A stretch of DNA of 11,336 nt, from the NCBI GenBank assembly GCA_021793635.1, contig JAJYSI010000056.1, forward strand, positions 1-11,336, read 5' to 3'. This stretch comes from Bacteroidota bacterium. GTDB taxonomy: Bacteria; Bacteroidota; Ignavibacteria; Ignavibacteriales; Ignavibacteriaceae. Shown here one piece after another: positions 7,184-11,336 of this stretch (positions are counted from its first letter, which is position 1; each line of letters starts with the position of its first letter). The notes under the pieces are model-generated. The model was not told where the DNA came from, made no database searches, and worked only from the letters and a program-made list of their open reading frames with translations. The position numbers and the translations under genes are program-made.

Positions 7184-7366
7184 TTAGCCGGTTATCCAAG
7201 ACACCTAAGCATACATCCAAGCGGTATCATAATTACCCAATCGAGAATAACAGACTACGTTGCACTGGAATTTGCAAAGAATAAAGGAATCGGATTGATC
7301 ATAACACAGCCGGATATGTATTCTGTGGAAGACATCGGTTTGATTAAAAAAGCCTCCAAGATTTAG
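7184..7366 (+). pseudogene. Relic of a DnaE-type DNA polymerase III alpha subunit
   Basis: Immediately after the dinB stop, in the same frame, 60 codons read AGYPRHLSIHPSGIIIT (about 2-18), then ITDYVALEFAKNKGIGLIIT (22-41), then QPDMYSVEDIGLIK (42-55). This matches a known internal stretch of bacterial DnaE-family polymerases: GfPRHlsiHpgG, followed by the region leading into the conserved 'GL(V/L)K(I/V)D' segment. The match ends at about 7348, just where the terminator hairpin begins, so the last five codons are probably unrelated. There is no start codon, and the catalytic palm and the rest of a protein of roughly 1000 residues are missing. It is best read as what remains after a deletion removed both sides of dnaE. 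The family call rests on recognised motifs and was not tested by search. Confidence 0.8.
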
Positions 7367-7383
7367 AAAAATCCTGGAGGCTT
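7350..7383. terminator. Strong hairpin terminator, mainly for the S9 peptidase gene
   Basis: AAGCCTCCAAGATTT (7350-7364) pairs with AAATCCTGGAGGCTT (7369-7383) with one mismatch around an AGAA loop. Read on the - strand it is followed by a run of six T residues and lies 26 bp past the stop of the S9 peptidase gene, a textbook intrinsic terminator. On the + strand the tail CTTCTTTCT makes it a plausible terminator for dinB as well. Its layout is very like the hairpins in the end repeats at 5916 and 11137. Confidence 0.8.
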
Positions 7384-7409
7384 CTTTCTGTCCTAAAATA
7401 TTAGCTGCC

Positions 7410-9395
7410 TTATTTTAAGTATTTAACCATCCAGTTGATCCATCGTTTGAAGACATCCGTTGTTCTTACAATATCATGAGGGAAGTGCGTATCAGCCGGA
7501 TATGTGTAAAATTCTGTATGAACTCCGTTATCCTTCAAGGCGTGGTACATTTCATAGCTATTGACAATGGGAACGTTGGGGTCGCCTGCATCGCCCATTA
7601 TAAGGGTTGGCGCTTTAACAAATTTCGCATAGACAATAGGGGATTGATCTCTCCAGATATCCCAATATTCCTTACTCCAGGGTGAGCCACCGAAAAAGTA
7701 AAGATCACCCGTTTGGTAATAAGCGATTGTGTAATCCATTACCCAATCATTAAGAGCAGCACCTTCAACAGCGGCTTTCCATTTAGATGGGTAATAACCG
7801 TTTAACCATGAAGTCATATACCCACCATATGACCAGCCGGAAATGCCTATACGGTTTGTGTCGATTACTCCCAACTGTTCAACCTTCTTAAGACCTGCCA
7901 TTACATCTTGTCCCGGCCCTTCTCCTGTATTTCTAAAAATTGCATGCTGGTATGCATCACCAAGATTAGTACTTCCTCTGTAATTTGGTTGAAAAACAAA
8001 AAAACCTTCTGCTGCAATAAGTTGAGGGAGAGGTGAGAACGCTTCTGTAGAGGCACCCTCCGGTCCACCATGAATAACTAATACCAAGGGATATTTTGTG
8101 TCAGGCTTGTAGTCAACCGGATAGTTTAACACGCCGTCTTCGTTAAATCCGTCCGGACCTTTCCAGGAAATGTTTTCGGTTTTACTTAAAGAAAGACTAT
8201 CAACAAAAATATTAAGATTAGTTAGCTGTTTTGGATTTGCATTAAGCGAGGTCATCACATACAACTCCATAGGATGATAAGCGGTAGAACCGGTGAATGC
8301 GAGAACTCCATTTTTAGAAACAGTGATATCACCTTCGATATTTACATTTCCGAGGTTAAGCATTTTTGGATGTCCTTCTAAAGACTGGTTCCATATTACT
8401 GATCGGGTACCTTTTTCGCCTGTGAATAAAAGACTTTTACCATCGGGTAGCCAGATGTAGCTGTTTATATTACGCGCAAGTTCTTTGGTGATATCGGAAA
8501 TTTTATTATTAATATCAGCATAGACAGCATTTCCATTATTCTGATCGCCATTTCGTGGACGCATAAATGCAAGAGTACTAGTGATTGGATTGTATTGAGG
8601 TTTGCTTGACCCTTCATCTTGAATGACTGTTTTAATATTACCGCCATTCGTATCAACTTTAGCGATGGTACAATGCCAAGCATTTCCTTCCCACACATTT
8701 GGGAAAAGCTGGAAAGTGATGGAATTGCCGTCGCGGCTCCATTCAAGCGGCGAGATTGTTTCTTGATCGGTGCAAAGACTTTGAGTTCCTTTAGTTAATT
8801 GTCTCGCCTTGCCTCCTTTAGATGAAACAATCCAGAGGTGCCAAGGTTGAAGAGCTGCACGCACCATATAATTATTATCTGTCACTTTAAAAGCATCTTC
8901 ATGATGTTTAATCTCTTTTGGGTTGGGAATTGTATCCTGGGCAACGTAGGCAATATTTTTTCCATTCGGGCTCCACGAATATTCGGTTACACCTGTTTTC
9001 GAATCTGTAATACACTGAGGATCTCCGCCATTCATGGGCATGATGAAAATCTGTGTCTCTTTTGATCCGGAATCGCTGGCTATAAAACCGAGACTTCCTC
9101 CGTCGGGCGACCAACTTAGTTTAGATATTTTTTCTCGCTTATATGTAATTGTTCTCAGTGACCCGTCTGCAACATTTACAAGATCGATTTCTTGATCGCT
9201 TTTATCCTTTTCCCAATCCGGTTTTGAAACTATGATTGCAATTTGGCTACCATCGGGCGAAATAGCCGGACTTGATAAATTTACTAACTTCTGTAAATCC
9301 TTAAGTTTGAATGAAGTTTTAGCTGATTGTGCCGGTACGTTACTATATATAGCAACCGTAAAAAAAATGATGATTGAAAGAATTATTGATTTCAT
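7410..9395 (-). CDS. Secreted S9-family peptidase (prolyl oligopeptidase/acylaminoacyl-peptidase type)
   Basis: The protein (661 residues) begins with a signal peptide (hydrophobic core about 4-20, likely cut near PAQSA). A beta-propeller region (about 30-400) contains PD40/TolB-like blades: SPAISPDGSQIAI near 42, LSWSPDGGSLGFI near 93, YSWSPNGKNIAYV near 139 and YIWLPDGKSLLFT near 313. The alpha/beta-hydrolase domain (about 405-661) has HGGP (442-445) and the nucleophile motif GWSYGG with Ser522. It also has Asp605 in GDAGDPNVP and His637 in DTHFPH, which complete the Ser-Asp-His triad. It probably hydrolyses short peptides in the periplasm or outside the cell; substrate preference cannot be read from sequence. 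It looks intact and stands alone. The ribosome binding site is weak (AGG about 8 nt before ATG). An insertion element ends 99 bp upstream. Confidence 0.93.
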   Translation of the reverse strand: MKSIILSIIIFFTVAIYSNVPAQSAKTSFKLKDLQKLVNLSSPAISPDGSQIAIIVSKPDWEKDKSDQEIDLVNVADGSLRTITYKREKISKLSWSPDGGSLGFIASDSGSKETQIFIMPMNGGDPQCITDSKTGVTEYSWSPNGKNIAYVAQDTIPNPKEIKHHEDAFKVTDNNYMVRAALQPWHLWIVSSKGGKARQLTKGTQSLCTDQETISPLEWSRDGNSITFQLFPNVWEGNAWHCTIAKVDTNGGNIKTVIQDEGSSKPQYNPITSTLAFMRPRNGDQNNGNAVYADINNKISDITKELARNINSYIWLPDGKSLLFTGEKGTRSVIWNQSLEGHPKMLNLGNVNIEGDITVSKNGVLAFTGSTAYHPMELYVMTSLNANPKQLTNLNIFVDSLSLSKTENISWKGPDGFNEDGVLNYPVDYKPDTKYPLVLVIHGGPEGASTEAFSPLPQLIAAEGFFVFQPNYRGSTNLGDAYQHAIFRNTGEGPGQDVMAGLKKVEQLGVIDTNRIGISGWSYGGYMTSWLNGYYPSKWKAAVEGAALNDWVMDYTIAYYQTGDLYFFGGSPWSKEYWDIWRDQSPIVYAKFVKAPTLIMGDAGDPNVPIVNSYEMYHALKDNGVHTEFYTYPADTHFPHDIVRTTDVFKRWINWMVKYLK

Positions 9396-9420
9396 ATAAC
9401 GACCTATAATTTTTTGTTTG

Positions 9421-9450
9421 TAAATTTATCTAATACTTAAGATAAAACAA
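9421..9450 (-). promoter_or_regulatory. Candidate Bacteroidota-type promoter for the S9 peptidase gene
   Basis: On the - strand TTG (plus positions 9448-9450) is followed after 19 nt by TAAATTTA (9421-9428), seven of eight positions of TAnnTTTG. Transcription would start close to 9414, leaving about 20 nt before the ATG at 9395. The surrounding sequence is very AT-rich, so chance matches are possible. Confidence 0.35.
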
Positions 9451-9494
9451 TAAACAAATTTAGTAAAAAAAGCATCCCGGAATAATTACTAACT

Positions 9495-9567
9495 CATGTT
9501 ACGCAGACAATTTCAAATATAAAGGAAGTGAAGTGCAAAACCTCGGAGGTAGGGTGTAAAATTTGTT
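9495..9567 (+). repeat. Left inverted end of the insertion element (hairpin arm missing)
   Basis: Compared with the right end, this copy differs at a few bases and lacks 19 nt where the other copies carry the first arm of the CCTCCGAGG hairpin. The missing block is bounded by AAAAC, present once here and twice in the right end, so the loss looks like slippage or recombination between these short direct repeats. Without that arm this end cannot form the hairpin. Confidence 0.8.
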
Positions 9568-9595
9568 GATATTTTCAAAATTATTTACACCCTAC
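9549..9595. repeat. Subterminal 12-bp inverted repeat around the transposase stop
   Basis: GTAGGGTGTAAA (9549-9560) and TTTACACCCTAC (9584-9595) are perfect inverted copies separated by 23 nt. The orfB stop codon (9581-9583) lies between them. The structure could end transposase transcription or serve as a transposase-binding site. A less perfect counterpart (ATGGGGTGAAAA, 11092-11103) sits inside the other end. Confidence 0.6.
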
Positions 9596-10870
9596 TTTCA
9601 AAACTTCTTGTCTTTTTGATAGTGTCGTCTTTCCAATATTGGATCTCGTCCACTGTTCAATATTTCCAACACTTGTATTCTCAAAAGCATATTTCAACTC
9701 ATTACTTACCAATGACCCCGTAAAAGCAGAAATGCTTAAACATAAATTTGTTATACCTACCATAGGATTATCCTGAAGGTAATTCTTATACTTTCCAAAA
9801 GAAGATTCCAGTATGTCAGAACTACATAATACTCTATCGACACCCGGTAAAGCTTCTAATGTTTGCTCGATATATTCATTGATTACATCCTTAAAGCCTT
9901 TCAATCTTTTTGTCTGATACCGATTTAATATTTCTTTAGTCTTCTGAGCTGTTTGTTTTGAAAGCCCCTCTGTCTTTAGTATGAATTGAATATTATTGAT
10001 TATTTCATTTATTAAAGCCAATTCCCTAATTAAACTGCGGTAGTTCTTAACCCAATACAAATACTCTTTTTCCTCTTCGAAGCGCTCTCCGGGTTGATTG
10101 AGTAAATTTAGAACGGCCGTTCCCCAATCAGATATAGGACGTAAATTCATGAATCTTGACTTTGCTCTTTGTAATGGAGGTAAAACATGGGACATCTTTC
10201 CGAGAACCTGACTTTTTCTCAAATGAGCCATTCGTTCGGTATACGCCTTAAATTCAGGGTCTTTCCTGTATATGTGTTCCAGACTTAGAGCAATGCGATG
10301 AGTAAGGTCATAAACATGAGGGATGTTCATCAATTTTAAGGCTTTTTTAATAGTATTGCCATGATCGGCTACTGCATAGATAATATTGCCTCCAATATCT
10401 TCTTGCACATCCTCCAGCATTTCTTTTATATGCTGACCACTCCAACTTGATTTTGATTTTAGAAGAAGCGGGCTTAGATCCCGATAATTCAATGGACGAG
10501 TAAAATCAATATTACATTGTCTTAGACCATAGATAACCAATAGTTTGTTTTGTCCAAACTGTACACTCTCGTCCAGCATCACTATCCAATCTTCTGCTCT
10601 GAATTTGGGTCTGTTCAATTCATAGTACCCATATTTTTTAATCCAAAGCAGTATGGTAGAATGCGTTGGGGCTTTAGTCGATATTTGCAAATACATGTTG
10701 ATAATAATCATAATTTGCTCTATGGCTCTGAATGAAGCCGAAGATTGAAGTCGCAAACGACTCCGTATGCGGAGTTTAAGTGCTATACACAATTGAATGA
10801 TTTTTAGACAATAAGAATAATTTTTCGGACGTTCTTTTTCCCAAGCTAATCTTTTATTATATCGTTTAGT
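9581..10870 (-). CDS. Transposase main frame (orfB, DDE type), read by -1 shift from orfA
   Basis: This frame supplies 429 residues of a predicted 487-residue fusion. It starts with a helical DNA-binding region (RYNKRLAWEKERPKNYSY, then QLCIALKLRIRS and a second helical stretch ending HSTILLWIKKYGYYEL). The catalytic domain follows. Candidate DDE residues in fusion numbering are Asp158 (WIVMLDESVQFG), Asp227 (IYAVADHGNT) and Glu413 (SSDILESSFGKYKN). The long D-E gap holds a mostly alpha-helical insertion. No good independent start exists: the first near-cognate codon is a TTG at 10792 without a ribosome binding site, and using it would cut off the front of the DNA-binding region. The frame is open only back to 10876, inside the A9 run, so expression by frameshifting or slippage is the natural reading. 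Transposase identity is confident; the IS family is not assigned. Confidence 0.8.
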   Translation of the reverse strand, partial: TKRYNKRLAWEKERPKNYSYCLKIIQLCIALKLRIRSRLRLQSSASFRAIEQIMIIINMYLQISTKAPTHSTILLWIKKYGYYELNRPKFRAEDWIVMLDESVQFGQNKLLVIYGLRQCNIDFTRPLNYRDLSPLLLKSKSSWSGQHIKEMLEDVQEDIGGNIIYAVADHGNTIKKALKLMNIPHVYDLTHRIALSLEHIYRKDPEFKAYTERMAHLRKSQVLGKMSHVLPPLQRAKSRFMNLRPISDWGTAVLNLLNQPGERFEEEKEYLYWVKNYRSLIRELALINEIINNIQFILKTEGLSKQTAQKTKEILNRYQTKRLKGFKDVINEYIEQTLEALPGVDRVLCSSDILESSFGKYKNYLQDNPMVGITNLCLSISAFTGSLVSNELKYAFENTSVGNIEQWTRSNIGKTTLSKRQEVLKVGCK

Positions 10871-11043
10871 TTTTTTTTAATGGAATTAAGTTCCTTATCA
10901 AGTAAATCGGCTCGTTGCTTTTGAGCAATGTATTTGCTTTTCCAGTTTTCTCGACTGATATTTAGTTCTTTTCTCCGTTTACCGAGTTCTTTTAGTTCAG
11001 CTCTTCTATCTACTGCTTTTTGTCTCCACAGATTATCTTCCAT
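10846..11043 (-). CDS. Transposase N-terminal frame (orfA, coiled coil)
   Basis: The 65-codon frame starts at an ATG with a good Shine-Dalgarno sequence (GAGGA, 7 nt upstream), so its translation start is well supported. The product is highly charged and almost wholly helical, with heptad-like spacing of Leu/Ile over about 16-62, suggesting a coiled coil for dimerisation. It ends in three lysine codons (residues 56-58) made of the A9 run, then seven codons to a TAG. Read alone it makes a small accessory protein; with a -1 shift at the A9 run it becomes the N terminus of the transposase. Confidence 0.7.
   Translation of the reverse strand: MEDNLWRQKAVDRRAELKELGKRRKELNISRENWKSKYIAQKQRADLLDKELNSIKKKLNDIIKD
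10870..10878 (-). other. A9 slippery run joining orfA and orfB
   Basis: On the - strand nine A residues lie in the orfA frame as AAA AAA AAA, followed by CTA. A one-base backward slip (or one extra A added by RNA polymerase) moves reading into the orfB frame, giving ACT AAA CGA TAT. The orfB frame has a TAA stop spanning 10877-10879, at the start of the run, and orfA stops at 10846, so the two frames overlap for only about 33 nt and the run lies exactly in that overlap. Confidence 0.65.
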
Positions 11044-11050
11044 TTTTAAA

Positions 11051-11055
11051 TCCTC
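11051..11055 (-). promoter_or_regulatory. Ribosome binding site of orfA
   Basis: GAGGA on the - strand lies 7 nt before the orfA ATG at 11043. It is one of the clearest Shine-Dalgarno sequences in the window and fixes the translation start of the transposase. Confidence 0.65.
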
Positions 11056-11119
11056 GAATATTTAATAATGATTCGGGATTAAAATACAAAAATGGGGTGA
11101 AAAAATAAAATTATCTCTT

Positions 11120-11211
11120 AACAAATTTTACACCCTACCTCCGAGGTTTTCCTAAACCTCGGAGGTTTTGCAATTCACTTCCATTATATTTGAAACTGTC
11201 TGCGTAACATG
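11120..11211 (-). repeat. Right inverted end of the insertion element with intact hairpin
   Basis: Read on the - strand this end starts CATGTTACGCAGACA and carries a complete hairpin. The arms ACCTCCGAGGTTT (11137-11149) and AAACCTCGGAGGT (11154-11166) form a perfect 13-bp stem with a 4-nt loop. The innermost 19 bp (11120-11138) are an exact inverted copy of 9549-9567. The hairpin stands upstream of orfA, where it could block transcripts entering the transposase from outside. Confidence 0.8.
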
Positions 11212-11336
11212 AACTTAATAATAGAAATCCATATTTATAAATAAAGCCCCAGCGAGGCGCATAGGCGTCAACTTAATTTTCCTTCCGAAACTTCTAACTT
11301 CTATAATTATTTGACCTTAACGTGCTAAAATCATTT
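11212..11336. other. Unassigned sequence right of the insertion element
   Basis: No gene, RNA or clear terminator can be supported in these 125 bases. A G+C-richer patch at about 11246-11270 (GCCCCAGCGAGGCGC followed by AGGCGTC) stands out against the AT-rich background and may be part of another dispersed repeat, but only one copy is in view. Confidence 0.4.

Larger units (their letters stand above)
9495..11211 (-). mobile_element. Insertion element with split DDE transposase and long inverted ends
   Basis: The 1717-bp unit begins and ends with inverted CATGTTACGCAGACA. The inverted ends continue inward to GTAGGGTGTAAAATTTGTT at 9549-9567 and its complement at 11120-11138, so they are about 73 bp (left) and 92 bp (right) long. 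AACT lies directly outside both ends (9491-9494 and 11212-11215), a possible 4-bp target duplication. The interior is filled by two overlapping - strand frames of a transposase. A second reading is that the true insertion sequence is only about 9549-11138, placed inside an older inverted repeat made of the outer blocks; the solo outer block at 5870 supports taking this seriously. I cannot name the family with confidence. Confidence 0.8.

Noticed and set aside
8465..9114. Several overlapping frames within the S9 peptidase gene
   Set aside because: They are shadows of the beta-propeller coding sequence on either strand.
10550..10735. 61-codon + strand frame opposite the transposase
   Set aside because: It is antisense to the DDE domain and DNA-binding region, with no ribosome binding site or recognisable product.
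11246..11270. G+C-rich patch as a REP element or CRISPR-like repeat
   Set aside because: Only one copy is visible and no regular spacing exists; nothing in the window supports an array.

Overview
The window is AT-rich (by eye roughly two thirds A+T). Its genes often lack a strong Shine-Dalgarno sequence, and at least one promoter fits the Bacteroidota pattern (TTG, about 20 nt, TAnnTTTG). Together with the gene set (two-domain glutamine-dependent NadE, long DsbD, PspC/LiaF-like envelope pair, secreted S9 peptidase, DinB beside a DnaE relic), this suggests a chromosomal segment from the Bacteroidota/Ignavibacteria/Chlorobi side of the tree. That placement is inference; no rRNA or marker gene is present.

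Layout. 1-460: a short MGMT-family DNA repair gene on the + strand, converging on an envelope gene pair. 467-1863: two - strand genes, a PspC-domain protein and a LiaF-like membrane protein, likely one operon with its promoter region at about 1864-1990. 2097-5611: a + strand operon of nadE (NAD synthase) and a dsbD-like disulfide reductase. 5612-6040: a gene-poor stretch with an 18-bp operator-like palindrome, a very small possible ORF and a solo copy of a repeat that also forms the ends of the insertion element at 9.5-11.2 kb. 6041-7366: dinB (translesion polymerase IV), followed in the same frame by a 55-60 codon relic of a DnaE-type polymerase III alpha subunit. 7350-7383: a strong shared terminator hairpin. 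7410-9395: a secreted S9-family peptidase on the - strand. 9495-11211: an insertion element with a DDE transposase split into two reading frames across an A9 run, flanked by long inverted repeats and a possible 4-bp target duplication. 11212-11336: nothing that can be assigned.

How it works together. The chromosomal genes are mostly housekeeping or stress functions: alkylation repair, envelope stress sensing, NAD synthesis, periplasmic thiol reduction, damage bypass and peptide degradation. The accessory signal is at 5.6-7.4 kb and 9.5-11.2 kb: a decaying dinB-dnaE mutagenesis cassette next to a solo repeat end, and an insertion element whose transposase appears to be made by -1 frameshifting or transcriptional slippage. 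I found no CRISPR array, tRNA, rRNA, riboswitch or evident defence system.
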